DNA of 64,000 nucleotides, taken from NCBI GenBank assembly GCA_033085395.1, contig JANQBS010000014.1, forward strand, positions 276,186-340,185, read 5' to 3'. Position numbers and translations under genes: made by a program. The DNA comes from Xanthoparmelia taractica (Eukaryota > Ascomycota > Lecanoromycetes > Lecanorales > Parmeliaceae). Below are positions 10,806 through 22,388 of the stretch, one piece after another. The notes under the pieces are model-generated. The model was given only the letters and a program-made list of their open reading frames with translations, had not been told where the DNA came from and made no database searches. The stretch's first letter is position 1, and every line of letters begins with the position of its first letter.

Positions 10806-12048
10806 ATGGCAACTGCAATGGCTCCCCAGCAAGGTCCTGTGATGCCCAAGAGCCATGTCGGCTTCGACAGCATTACGACCCAGATTGAACGCAAACTCCT
10901 CAAACGTGGTTTCCAATTCAACGTCATTTGCGTTGGTATGTTTAAAAAAAGATATCCCATGCTGAAACGAGACTGAGCCTAACATTCCTTGCAGGTCAAA
11001 CGGGATTGGGGAAATCGACCCTGATTAACACCATCTTCGCATCTCATCTCATAGACTCCAAAGGTCGCCTTTCTCCCTCTGAGCCTGTCCGGAATACGAC
11101 CGAGATCCAGTCAGTCTCTCATGGTGTGTTCAGGGATTTCCTTAACTATGAAGAAGTACTGAATTGTATGCAATAGTAATTGAGGAGAATGGCGTACGCC
11201 TACGGCTCAACATTGTCGATACTCCAGGCTACGGTGATCAGGTGAATAACGACCGATGGTGAGAACCCTGCGCCACACTGATGCGAAAGCAATCTTATTC
11301 GCTGCAGCTGGGATCCCATTGTCAAGTACATCAAGGACCAGCACTCGGCATACCTACGAAAGGAGCTTACGGCGCAACGAGAACGATACATCCAAGATAC
11401 CCGAGTCCACTGTTGTCTTTTCTTCATCCAACCATCAGGCCATGCGTACGTTACCTATAGCATCCGTGCTCGTTTGGTAACAAGAGCGTACTGACTTTTC
11501 CCAGCCTTAAGCCCATAGATATTGTGGTCCTGAAGAAGCTCTCTGATGTCGTCAATGTGGTGCCTGTGATTGCAAAGTCTGATTCCCTGACCTTAGAGGA
11601 GCGCATGGCCTTCAAGGAGCGGATCAAGGAAGAATTCACGTTCCACAATCTGCGAATGTACCCTTATGATAATGATGAGCAAGATGAAGAGGAACGTGCC
11701 ACAAACAGCAGCATCAAGGATCTCATCCCCTTCGCCGTGGTTGGATCGGAGAATTCAATCGTTGTCGGTGGACGATCAGTGCGTGGCCGCCAGAATCGCT
11801 GGGGTGTCATCAACGTCGAAGATGAGAACCATTGCGAGTTTGTGTCACTGAGGAACTTTCTGACTCGCACCCACCTGCAAGATCTTATCGAAACTACATC
11901 GCAGATTCATTACGAGACTTTCCGTGCCAAGCAACTGCTGGCGCTCAAAGAGAACAGTGCTGCTGGTCAGGGTAGCAGGCCTATTAGCCCCTCTGCGGAT
12001 CGGGAATTGAGCAGGCAATCGCAAAGAATGACGATGAATGGATATTGA
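10806..12048 (+). CDS. CDC10: Septin, Cdc10 (AspD) class
   Basis: Five exons: 10806-10935, 10995-11123, 11177-11258, 11308-11445, 11505-12048; 340 aa. GTP-binding filament protein of the septin ring (septation, polarity). Visible: basic patch before the G domain (ERKLLKRGFQFN), P-loop GQTGLGKST, switch motif DTPGYGD, the AKSD specificity motif, and the septin unique element with ERATNSSIKDLIPFAVVGSE through RTHLQDLIETTSQIHYE. The protein ends soon after the G domain without a long coiled coil, as in Cdc10 and unlike Cdc3, Cdc11 or Cdc12. The upstream in-frame region has no better ATG. Confidence 0.95.
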
Positions 12049-12364
12049 ACTAAGAGCCCTGGAGTACTGTCCGATCTTAGAAAAGTCGACTTGTCTCAGC
12101 ATGCAGCAGCTCTATTCTTCAACTGCCAAGTCAATAGGGACATACGCAACCAGGACCCTCTCACTCACATGTGTTATCTGCAAGCGACTTTTCCTAGCGA
12201 TGCCCTCTAATAATTGCATTCTTTCATCAGAGCCCAAAGGGTTCATGTGGACTATGGACAGCACCAGTGGATCGCTTGGGGTCTACCAAATTGGCATTTC
12301 ATGGTTATCATACAGATGAGACCCTCGTCTACAATTCTATTGTCAATTCGTTCAGCGGGCAAAA
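12049..12364. other. Convergent 3' flanks of CDC10 and GUK1
   Basis: A 316-bp spacer between stop codons; nothing else seen. Confidence 0.4.
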
Positions 12365-13171
12365 TCAGACTTGACCTCCGAATTTTCCCTCATCGACAAT
12401 CCAGTCCTCCACTTCTTGATATGCCCTATCTAAATTGTCGTTAACGACAATCTTATCATGTACACCTTCCTCCTTCGCAAATGCCATCTCCTTCTCCGCC
12501 TGCTCTAATCTTTTCTTCACACTTTCCTCGTCATCCGTTCCTCTGCCCCTTAGCCTCTCCTCTAATACTTGTAACGAGGGCGGCGATAGAAACAAGAAAC
12601 GTGCTCCTAGATCCGCTTTTTTTACTTGTTTAACTCCCTGAAAAGACCGTCAGGATTCATTTAGCCGCTCCGTATTCCAAACCAAGAACGAAGAGCGATG
12701 CAAGAGAAAGCACACACCTCCATCTCAATATCCAACACACATATTCGCCCCTTCTCTGCCACATCCTTGACGGCCTTCACGCTCGTACCATAATAATTCC
12801 CCCCGAATTGCGCATGTTCAATGAAACCGCTGTCCTTTATCAAGTTCAAGAATGTTTCTTGGTTCGTAAAATTGTATTCACGGCCATCCTGTTCCCCGGG
12901 TCGTGGTGAGCGGGTGGTGTCTAGGTCCATTATAAGTGGAAGAATTGGAGTGGAGACAGGCGAAGGGGCTCATACGGGAAACGGAGAAGCCAAAAGTGCC
13001 CGGATGATCCTTGAAGAGACGTTTGAGTATGGTCGATTTACCGGAACCAGAGGGACCAGATATAACAATTGGGCGGCGGATTGGGGTCGCTATCAAGTCA
13101 AGAGCTCAACCACCACATACTTTGCTCGCCAAGAGTGCAATGGAGAAGAGGATCCTACCTGACGGAGCCAT
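12365..13171 (-). CDS. GUK1: Guanylate kinase
   Basis: Four exons: 13171-13159, 13089-12976, 12920-12718, 12637-12365; 200 aa, the normal length. Transfers phosphate from ATP to GMP in nucleotide synthesis, in the cytosol. The P-loop SGPSGSGKST sits just after the start. The GMP-binding segment is SVSHTTRSPRPGEQDGREYNF, followed by FIEHAQFGGNYYGTS, and the adenine-side block is ICVLDIEMEGVKQ. The first coding exon is 13 nt (MAPS plus one base), which explains why no ATG-initiated ORF covers the N-terminus. Tail-to-tail with CDC10. Confidence 0.95.
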
Positions 13172-13560
13172 AGTGGAGTATTGGAGCGGACAAGAACCGT
13201 CTTTAATGAATGAGCGTCTTGCACACAGTGATGCGGAGCGAATTGGTGCAGCTTTACTTCGACACAAAAGCATTCGGAGATGCAACACACTCAACAGTCA
13301 CGAGAGTGGCCAATTGGCTTTTCAGGGTCCGGAGCTAGGGAGCGGCGACGGCCCGGTAATTTGAAACAATATACCGTAGCGTATATGTTAACTTCTCTTA
13401 CAACCTAGACTTTTCAAGCCTCGTACAACTTTACAAAAATACAGCTTGGCCTGCCCACGACATCTGAGCGGTCATTGTGTCTAAATGGACCGCTCATATT
13501 GCCAGCCTTAATCGGATAGCAGCTATGAAGCCCAATGAGTAGATGCAATGAGCGTCAAAA
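13172..13560. other. Intergenic region, GUK1 - RUD3
   Basis: GUK1 promoter and RUD3 3' flank, about 390 bp; no gene signal. Confidence 0.4.
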
Positions 13561-15530
13561 CTAAGGAGGCTTGGAGCCACCTGAGCTGCTTGGCGACCTG
13601 GGAGACTTGATTCCTTCTTGTGCCTCTTGTTCTAAGAAATCGGACCAAAGTTCTGCAAGAGACTCCTTCCTTGTACCGCCTTCTGGAAAAAAGTCGGTAG
13701 ATAAGACTGGTGTGCTGGGCGTTCTGTGCCACGGCGATATAGGCACACGGAGATTTGGGTTCGATGCACCAGGCCGTGCAAGACCAGCTTGTTCTCGTTG
13801 TTCTGCACCTGTCAATGAACAAAGTCGTGGTCTCGGAGTGCAACAGTTTGTCTTACCATCTGTCCAGGCTAGTAGACTTGCAATTATTTGCAAGACTTGG
13901 AATTTCTTGGGATCAGCTCTTTCCAAAGCCAAGAAATGCAGGAAGTGATTGGTGACGAGTTGTCTGGACAGATAAGCAAATGCGCACAGCGAATGTGGTG
14001 TATGACTTACTTGTCAATGGTGTCTTCAGGTTTACCCTTTTTAAGATACCTCAGCGCCTTTGTCAAGTGATCGTTCAGGATCACTGCCTCGTGCCGAAGC
14101 TTTCCAATGAGAAGATTTTTCTCCTTAACCTCTTTCTCGAAAGGCAAAGCTCGTTCGAGCTCCTTCCTCATTGACTCGAGCGAACTAGTAGCGTCAACTG
14201 CTCTTCCTTCAACTTCTTGGAGTTGTCTCTGGAGGCTTCCGACCTGTACCTGCGAGTTCTCTACAAGCTCTCGTAACTCACGTCTTCGAGCTGCAACGAT
14301 TGTCAGGATATTGAGTTTCTCGGCTTCGCTGAGACTCACCATCTTGGATTTCCCGAAGTGCCCTCTGAAGCCCATCGACCGTCAAGGACTGACTGTCTCG
14401 CTCCGAGGCTGCTCTTTCATGAGCTTCACGATGGCTCGCCACCTGCTCTTCCAGATCTGCGACCCGCTCTGCGATACTCTCTCGGATTGTTCGCTCTTCC
14501 ATAGCGAGGACCTCCCAGTCTTGCATAGCTTGCTTCGCTGCCTCAAATTCTTCTTTGGCATACGCTTCCCGCCTTATTAGATCATCTCTCTCCATAGACC
14601 AATTCTGCTGGGAAAGAGTCGTTCTGTTCCGAAGACTCGATAATTCTTTTGATCGCTGCTCTTTCTCTTCTATAATCTTCGCGAACTCTCCGGCACGTGC
14701 CTTGTTTTGTTCCCGTAGGTTTTCGCATTGCTCCTCAAGGTCCTCTATTCGACTTCGTGCCTGCGATAAGTCTTCCTATAGTAACATGAGCGACGTAAGG
14801 GTAGGGGCAATCGTATGCCTACAGCATCTGCCTTCAATCGCTCACCCAGTTGTGACCTTATTGTGTTGACTTTTCCAAGTAGATTTCGATATTGCGTCTC
14901 AGCTTGTTCTTTCTCACCCTGTGTGTCCGCTAGCTGCACTCGTATACTGCCTAGCTCCTCTTCGTGTTTTTCTTTTATCTCCTCGAGGGATCTCCGGACC
15001 TGGGCTACCTCTTCCCTGAGAGCATTTCGCTCATTTACTAACGCTTCCAACCTCGCATCAGTGTCAGCCGCCGCCGCAAGTATCGTGATTTTGTCACCAG
15101 ATAAACCATCCTCAGAAGCGGGTGACTTTTCCTTAGCAACAGTGCCCGATTGAGTGTTCGGCTCGGCGGATGTTTCTACGTTATCATTGATTTTTCGCCG
15201 TGTACCATTGGTCAATGGTGGTGCTGGGTCGATCTCGGCCTTTTGAGGCGAGCTCGGTGGTTCGGTAGGTGTCTTGGACTCTTGCTCTTCTCCCTCGGCG
15301 TCATCGATTTCATGCTCATCATAGGCGATAGCGCCATTGGCCTTTCCAAGGTCCCCGTTCGGTTTTGCTTTGCTGCCTTTCTTTCTCTTGTGCTTCTTGC
15401 CTTTCAAGGCTGACACAGATTAGTGCAAGGAATGTAACGATAGGTTTCTGCGGTCAAAGAATGACGTTTCGTAAAGCAACATACCTTGAGAAGGTAAATT
15501 TGGAAGGTCGGAAGTAGCTACAGATGACAT
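13561..15530 (-). CDS. RUD3: Golgi matrix coiled-coil protein with GRAB domain (Rud3/GMAP-210 type)
   Basis: Six exons: 15530-15485, 15409-14823, 14775-14340, 14290-14011, 13963-13857, 13808-13561; 567 aa. Layout: a Lys-rich start (KGKKHKRKKGSK), an acidic/Pro linker, about 320 residues of heptad-rich coiled coil, then a C-terminal Arf-binding GRAB-like segment (ALRYLKKGKPEDTIDKQLV, NHFLHFLALERADPKKFQVL, QIIASLLAWTD) and a Pro/Ser tail ending SLAELWSDFLEQE. This order is that of Rud3, a cis-Golgi tether recruited by Arf1 and Erv14. The call rests on the GRAB-like block; the coiled coil itself is not diagnostic. Divergent from MES1 with 257 bp between starts. Confidence 0.87.
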
Positions 15531-15787
15531 TATGTAGTTGAAGTCCAAGGATACTTCCCAGTGGAGTGTAGGTATTGTCGTCGTAATACTAAATAGACAG
15601 CAAATCAGCGTCGCCCACCCCACGTCTCAAATGTAAGTTACAAGCGCGAAGCGAAGCTACGTAATTTACTTTACCTTGACGCCACCGGTCGTAAGAAATG
15701 TGTCAATGCTGAAATGACTTGGTGCTTAGTTTCCCTTCAGTCGAAAAACAATTGTCCCTCCAATATTCACGTTCAGACACTTCCACA
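15531..15787. promoter_or_regulatory. Divergent promoter RUD3 / MES1
   Basis: 257 bp between the two starts, pyrimidine-rich just before the MES1 ATG. No specific site recognised. Confidence 0.4.
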
Positions 15788-18161
15788 ATGAAGTCTTCAG
15801 ACAAGATCCTCCCCGTCGAGGGAAAGACGAACATCTTGATCACAAGTGCCCTTCCTTATGTTAATAACGGTATGTCCAGCTGGACCTGATTCAGTTTTGG
15901 TTGAGACCATATCATTGGTCCCAAGACGTGCTTTTCTACTTCACTGGCCCCTTTAATCGAATTTAATGTCGCAAAACAAGCGCTAAGCCTAGGATTTGGT
16001 CCAGTGCCCCATCTTGGGAACATTGTGGGGAGTGTTTTGAGCGCAGACGTTTTCTCTAGGTATGTGCACCTCGACAAGATCTGTGCGCTCTCATTGAACC
16101 TCCATAGATACAACAAAGCAAGGGGACGACCAGCGCTATTTGTCTGCGGCACCGATGAATACGGAACAGCTACGGAAACTAAGGCCTTGGAAGAGAATGT
16201 TTCTCCCAGAGAACTTTGTGACAAGTACAACAAGATACACGCGGAGATATATGACTGGTTCGAGATCGGATTCGATATCTTCGGAAGGACTTCTACCCAA
16301 CAACAGCAAGACATAACGCAGAATATATTTCGAAAGCTATACGACAATGAATACCTCATTGAGCGGACTTCGCAGCAGCCATATTGCGAAAAGCACAAAT
16401 CGTTTCTCGCTGACCGGTACATTGAGGGTACCTGTCCGAAGTGCGGCTACGAAGACGCAAGAGGAGATCAATGCGACAAGTGTGGCTCAGTAGACTACGG
16501 GCCGCTGGACCTCAAGAACGCCCGATGTAAGATCGATCCGGATGCGACGCCAGTTGTACGCGAGACAAGACACATTCACATCAGACTCGACAAACTTCAG
16601 CCGGATATACAGCGGTGGTTCGAAAGGGCCAGCGAAGAAGGTGCATGGTCCAGCAACGGGAAGGTTATCACACAATCTTGGCTAAAACAAGGGCTGCGCG
16701 ATCGAGGTATCACCAGAGATTTGAAATGGGGAACACCAATACCACTTGATGTTTTCACAAATGAAAAGGATAAAGACATCTACAGAGACAAGGTATTCTA
16801 TGTCTGGTTCGATGCTTGCATTGGCTATGTATCGATAACCGCAAATTATACCGAGAATTGGGAGAAGTGGTGGCGTAACCCAGACGTGAAACTTTACCAG
16901 TTTATGGGGAAAGACAATGTGCCTTTTCACTCGGTCATTTTTCCTGGCAGTCAAATCGGCACCAAAGAGCCGTGGACTATGCTACACCACTTGTCGACCA
17001 CGGAATATCTAAATTACGAGAATGGCAAGTTTTCCAAGTCGAGGGGAGTCGGTGTCTTTGGCAACAATGCAAAAGACACAGGGGTCCCTGCCGACGTTTG
17101 GCGGTACTACCTTTTGAAGCACAGACCAGGTATGTAGGTTGGATGTCATTTTCGTCACACCGAACCGCAATCTGAGCATCAAGACGATGTTTCCAGGCGG
17201 ATTTCGCTCTTACTACATTGACACAAAACTGTACTATCCTGCCGTTTTGATGGGAAGTGCTAACCCTGAAATTTTGATCCATAGAGACTGCTGACAGCCA
17301 GTTCGAATGGAGGGATTTCATCGCGCAAAACAATAATGAATTGCTTGCGAAGCTCGGCAATTTCGTCAATCGCATCGTGAAGCTTGTCAATAGCAAGATT
17401 TACAATTCTGTCATACCAGATTATACGGCCAAGTATTCGGATCCCGTATTCGAGCAGGCCAAGGCCGAAATCAATCGGCATCTGAAGCAGTATCTGAAAG
17501 ACCTTGAGGCAGTTAATCTGAAGGATGGTCTACAAAGCGCGATGGACATTGCGCAGGCAGGAAATAATCTTGTAAGCGGAATTTAACACGTCAACGACCT
17601 GAAACCTATCTGACGACAGATCTCAAGATACAAAGCAACAAACTCGACAACAAGCTCGCTGCAAGTGAGCCCGAAAAGGCTGCAGCGGTCATCGGTCTTG
17701 CCATAAATATCATCTATCTCTGTGCCAGCGTATTCGAACCGTACCTCCCGGCGACGTCTGAATCTATCCTTGAGCAACTTGATGCACCTTTCCTCTTCAT
17801 TCCCGATTATTGGATGGCCAACGATTTAAAGCCAGGTCATCTAATTGGTAAGGCAAAGTATCTCTTTACACTGATCGATCCGAAGAAAGAGGATGAATGG
17901 CGGGATATGTACGGAGGGACCCAAGCAGAGAGGGTAAAGAAGGAAGAGGAGAGCGCAAAGAAGGCCGCAGCTAAGGCTGCAGTGAAAGCCAAAAAGGCCG
18001 AGAGAAAGGCAAAGAAACCGGAACACCAAGTCGAAAGGGAAGATGCGCAGCATAGTGTGGAGGAAACGGCAACAAGCGGAGCGGGCGCTACAGGGGTTGG
18101 CAAAGAGCCGGTGGATGCGATTACAGACGGGGTTCAACAAGTCCTGCTGCCATCATCATGA
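15788..18161 (+). CDS. MES1: Methionyl-tRNA synthetase, cytosolic
   Basis: Five exons: 15788-15869, 16005-16059, 16108-17129, 17285-17571, 17628-18161; 659 aa. Class Ia synthetase charging tRNA-Met. HIGH-type motif PHLGN at about residues 29-33; KMSKS-type KFSKSRG at about 351. A Zn-knuckle region with paired Cys (CEKHKSFLADRYIEGTCPKC, CDKCGSVDYG) and WFDACIGY in the catalytic core are also seen. The anticodon-binding domain begins ETADSQFEWRDF, and the end is a Lys/Ala-rich helix. There is no mitochondrial presequence. Two introns are longer than usual here (135 and 155 nt). Exon 5 uses an acceptor 7 bases downstream of the first AG, which gives IQSNKLDNKLAASEPEKAA as in homologues. Confidence 0.95.
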
Positions 18162-18606
18162 TGATATGGAAGAGATATTGGGAAGTGTGGGCCTTGTCCT
18201 CAGTCATTTCTCATCGGTCAGCGAGTGCTGCATGATTTGATTTCCCTTTGGTGCTTTATGATATATTTAGAGTAGATTCATCAGACCATCATTGAGAAGT
18301 CCATCGCCAAAAAGGTTAGAAGTAGGGTTGGGGGATAATTGACCGATAAGGTAATTCACCGGAATCAACAAAAGCGGGGCTCGTAACTTCAGAATACTTC
18401 TACCCGTTTCGCTCCGCTGCCCCCTCCCCCCACCTTTCTGATAAGTATGTAAAGGTACTCGTAATTCAGGTATGCAACGCATGTCATCCTGCTACGAGTT
18501 GCATCGCTATTTTGATACGTAAACTCACCCTCCCGCACTTCGAAATGAATTCCATCAACTCCCGTCTGTGAGATATCAATCATCAGCGCAGTTCCTCTCG
18601 TCTAAC
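18162..18606. other. Intergenic region downstream of MES1
   Basis: 3' flank and promoter of the next gene. No RNA gene or ORF supported. Confidence 0.4.
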
Positions 18607-19196
18607 ATGTCTCGTGTTACTGTCATTCGGAACGCCGGCGCCACTCGGCGCCTCGTCGCGCGAGCTTACAATTTCTGCTATCCTAAAGAGACCAGGTAGA
18701 CCATATCAATCCAACCCACTTCAAGCAGCTGCTGAGTCCTCTCACCTGAAGGAATTTAAAGTCCCTACGCCCTTTTCACTGCAGCGTCCAAAGAAGGAGG
18801 CTTGGGGACGCTTCTGCAATTGACTATGCCTACTTCCCGCAATACGAGCTCCGTGAACCCGCGAATAATGAGATAATGCGTACTCCCATCCTTCCTTTCA
18901 ACTCCACAGCACCTGCAAGAAGTGACGAAGCTCTTGAGTCGGTGATTCGACCAGAGATCACAACGACGAGTGCGAATGGAACACACATCGAGTCTCCCTC
19001 CGCAATGTCAGATGTGACGGACAACCCGGGGCACACAGATCTTAATCCCTTCGATCTGACAAATACGGTTACCACGGCCGCGTCAAAAGCAACGGGTGTG
19101 CCCATTGAAAGGCTGCAGGAGCCAGGCGTGGTAAAGGAACTTTGGAATGGATTGCTGGACGATATCTTAGGGCCAAGAAAGAAGGCGAAGGCGTGA
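18607..19196 (+). CDS. Small predicted mitochondrial protein, function unknown
   Basis: Exons 18607-18695 and 18785-19196 (89-nt intron, GTAGAC...CTGCAG), 166 aa. The N-terminus (MSRVTVIRNAGATRRLVARAY) is Arg-rich and acid-free, like a matrix-targeting presequence. The body has DASAIDYAYFPQYELREP, a run SAMSDVTDNPGHTDLNPFDL, and a C-terminus ELWNGLLDDILGPRKKAKA. I recall similar small proteins in other Pezizomycotina but cannot assign a function. The intron is inferred from the frame change and good splice ends. If it were retained, translation would stop at TAG (18697-18699), inside the donor. Confidence 0.65.
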
Positions 19197-19745
19197 GTCA
19201 GGAACTGGAGCCAGGTCAAGTACGCTGGCAATATCAGTTTTTCTTTCCTTTTCCAGTCTGTTAAGGAGATTCTCGGTTAAGGTCGACATTTTGGAGTGCG
19301 TGGAAGGCTACAACACAACCGATAAAGGTTGCTAGATGCTAGCCGGCTTTGATGTGATGGCGGTACTTTATTTTTTAGCTGAGATGGCCGCTACGAGTAG
19401 GATGAAGACAAAGCTACGGAAGATACTATTCCTTCAATCTAGTCACTAATAAATGATATAAATTAGCTCGAAGCTGAGTGCAGCTACTGTTTCAATAAAG
19501 AAGTCTCTATTGGGATAATTTCATAATGCGTCATCCTTAGTTTGAGCACGTAAAGTATGTTAGGACGAGGAATGGAAAACTCGCAAAACCAGTTAGGCGC
19601 GAAACCCTTGCAGACTACCTTAGTGCTATTCAGCCCTAAATCACTACATTAGCCACGGACGACGTTCCCACAAAGTACTTCTATGATTGCTCTTCTCATC
19701 TCGTAATGTCATCGATAACTCTCGTTATGTAACTGCCATAATATA
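19197..19745. other. Intergenic region upstream of the AVT-type transporter
   Basis: AT-richer spacer of about 550 bp; no gene recognised. Confidence 0.4.
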
Positions 19746-22388
19746 ATGTCCGAAAATCCCTCATATAACCCACAGAACATAAGAGTTAGTCGCGAGCCAG
19801 AGCAATCTCGCTCATTGCTCGCCCAAGGCGTTGTTGACGACCATGGAGACGGTCCCACGCCAGCACATCAGCTACCTCCGTTTCCCGACTCTTCTCTTCC
19901 CCGGACCGTTTTGAATGGTTTGCCCAGCGCTTCGTACACTGGAAATCGAGTCCGGTTCGACGACGGAGAGAGGGACAGTATCGAGCATATGCTCAACGGC
20001 CATGCGCGTACAGGGAGCCGGGAAGGCAGCAATTGGCCTGAGGCTGCAGATGAATTCTCGGGGAATGAATTTGAAACTCGCAGTAGCGCTGGGCAGAGGG
20101 TGCCTCTTCTCACTGGCGTTGAGGCACCAAGTGTTATGCTGGCCGAAGACTTGGATCTTAACGCTGAGGGACAATTGGGAAATGCCAGGCCCAAAAGTGG
20201 TATAATGTAGGACGTTCCCGTATTAAACGCCTGGGATTGGGGCTTGAGTGCTGAAACGTCTGCAGAAGTGCATTCATGAATATGTCGAATTCAATCATTG
20301 GGGCTGGCATAATAGGCATTTCTCACTGCTGGTTCTGTTGCTTCCGCAGTACCGGACTTATACTCTAGTTCTAGGTCAGCCGTATGCATTTCGGCAAGCC
20401 GGTTTGTAAGTCTTACCGTTCAAAGTCAGGCTTGGATAATGGAGTGCTTACCTATATTGTTAGATTTGCGGGAGTTGGCCTCCTGGTCGCTTTGACAATT
20501 ACAGTGAGCCCCCCATAATCGTTTGTGGGTCACGGAAAATTGATCGTCATTCAGGTAGATTGGACAATACGGCAAGACTCTCTCCCACTCTCGATCTCCT
20601 CCCTCTTCGATCTTGCTATATCCCTGTGCCATAGATTCCGTACCCGAGAGCAAGGTTTAATCTTTTATGCAGCTTGATTGTGATCAATTCGAAACTCAGC
20701 GGTGCCAATTCTTTTCAAGGGTATGTGACAACCCACGCATTAGTGGCAAGCTTTTAAAGATGTTTATATCTGATAGGACGATGGAACACTGCTTTGGCGC
20801 CTCTGGACTCATTACGATTTCCATCGCCCAGTTCGCCTTGTATGCACAACCAAGCCTCAAACAAGGCCAATACTAATCACGCTCCCTTCAGTGCTTTCGG
20901 AGGCATGGTCGCTTTCTGTGTCATCATGGGAGATACAGTACCCAGCGTGATTGCGGCACTTTTTCCATCTTTATCCAAGATGCCTGTTCTATGGCTCTTG
21001 ACCAACAGAAGAGCTGTGATCATGGTGTGCACTCTTGGTTTCAGCTATCCTCTGTCCCTATATCGTGACATTGCAAAAGTATATGGAACATACGATCCTT
21101 TCTCGTAGCTTAACATTCGTTGACCAATATTAGTTAGCAAGGGCGTCCACGTTGGCACTCTTAAGTATGGCGGTAATACGGCCATTTTTCGAGGCTTGTC
21201 AATCGTTCATTGACGTGAGATGCAGGTTATCCTGACTACAGTCGTGACGCAAGGCGTTGAGGTACCACCAAATCTCCGGGGTGCTTTGAAAGGCTCGCTG
21301 TTTGTGCGGAATGGTGTACTTCAAGCCATTTCGGTGATATCATTCGGTAGGTCTCCTTGTTTTGATTGATCGAAACCCACAGACTAACCACTACAGCTTT
21401 CGTCTGTCGTACGAGTCACGATCTTTTCGCACCTCTGCTCCACTGATAAGCTGTCAGATCACAACTCTCTCTTGATATACGGGTCTCTGAAGAAGCCGAC
21501 AATAGATAGATTCGCTCGCGTCACCCACTACTCTACGTTCACGTCGATGATAGCTTGTTTGACTATGGCTTTGGCTGGCTTTGTCACCTTTGGAGAGAAG
21601 ACACAGGGTAATATCCTGAATAACTTTCCCAACGATAATTCTATGGTTAATATCGCACGTTTGTGAGTCCATCTATTGTAACTGTAAACGGTCTTCTACT
21701 AATGTAAGTGTAGTCTCCTCGGAATAAACATGGTGACGACTGTGCCGCTTGGTCCGTGCGTCACTAAGCTGGTCGATAGACTTGTCTGACGATATCACAG
21801 AGTGCTTCGTATGCCGAGAGGTTATTTTTGTTCGTAGATTGAATGTCAAAGGGTTCTGGTCACAGCTAATGGCCTAGAATTATTGGTTCTCAAACGAATC
21901 GCACAGACCCAAACTCCACCTGATGTTCACTACGTCTCTTAGTAAGTCGCTTTTCAAGGGTTGTTGGGAATGGTCGGTCAAAGAAGTAGACCCAAGTCAT
22001 TAATTCCTCCTAGTTATAACGGCGATGACCTTGTCTCTAATTATCTGTGATCTTGGGGCTGTATTTGAGCTTATTGGGGCAACGAGTGCCTGCGCAGTAA
22101 GCATTCCACATGCTGCAAAGAGAAAATCGCTAAATTTCTTTCTTTGCAGCTTGCTTACATTCTTCCGCCCCTGTGTTATATCAGACTAAGTACTCGTAGC
22201 TGGAAAACCATGCCTGCGATCCTCTGTATTGTTTTCGGAGTAAGAAACTCTCTCACTTATTCTTGTCACTATAGAAGGAATGACCACAGTGATTGACTGG
22301 CAACTAGATAATAGTGATGATTATCAGCCTGATACAGGCTGTCGCAAAGATGATCAGAAATGAAGGTGGCGCCCACACCTGTCGATAG
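19746..22388 (+). CDS. AVT-family amino acid transporter (vacuolar type), 18 exons
   Basis: 552 aa from exons 19746-20206, 20266-20315, 20375-20405, 20464-20503, 20555-20571, 20673-20720, 20777-20839, 20892-21078, 21134-21172, 21226-21346, 21397-21408, 21458-21662, 21714-21751, 21801-21829, 21878-21941, 22014-22096, 22150-22239, 22308-22388. H+-coupled AAAP/SLC38-like carrier. A hydrophilic N-tail of about 155 residues precedes SAFMNMSNSIIGAGIIGQPYA, the hallmark first membrane helix. Later blocks: TMEHCFGASGLITISIAQ, AFGGMVAFCVIMGDTVPSV, YPLSLYRDIAKLARAS, HHNSLLIYGSLKKPT, LAGFVTFGEKTQGNILNNFP, DLGAVFELIGATSACALAYI, and the end IQAVAKMIRNEGG. Ten to eleven membrane segments are expected. Introns 2 (at 20316) and 5 (at 20572) have GC donors. 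All 17 joins are in frame and rebuild family sequence. Confidence 0.9.
20316..20374 (+). other. GC-AG intron 2 of the AVT-type transporter
   Basis: Donor GCATTT, acceptor TTCTAG; joins GAGIIG to QPYAFRQAG. The donor is weak, but no GT alternative keeps this highly conserved motif. Confidence 0.65.
20572..20672 (+). other. GC-AG intron 5 of the AVT-type transporter
   Basis: Donor GCAAGA, acceptor ATGCAG; joins VDWTIR to LIVINSKLSG, the conserved family order. Confidence 0.75.
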
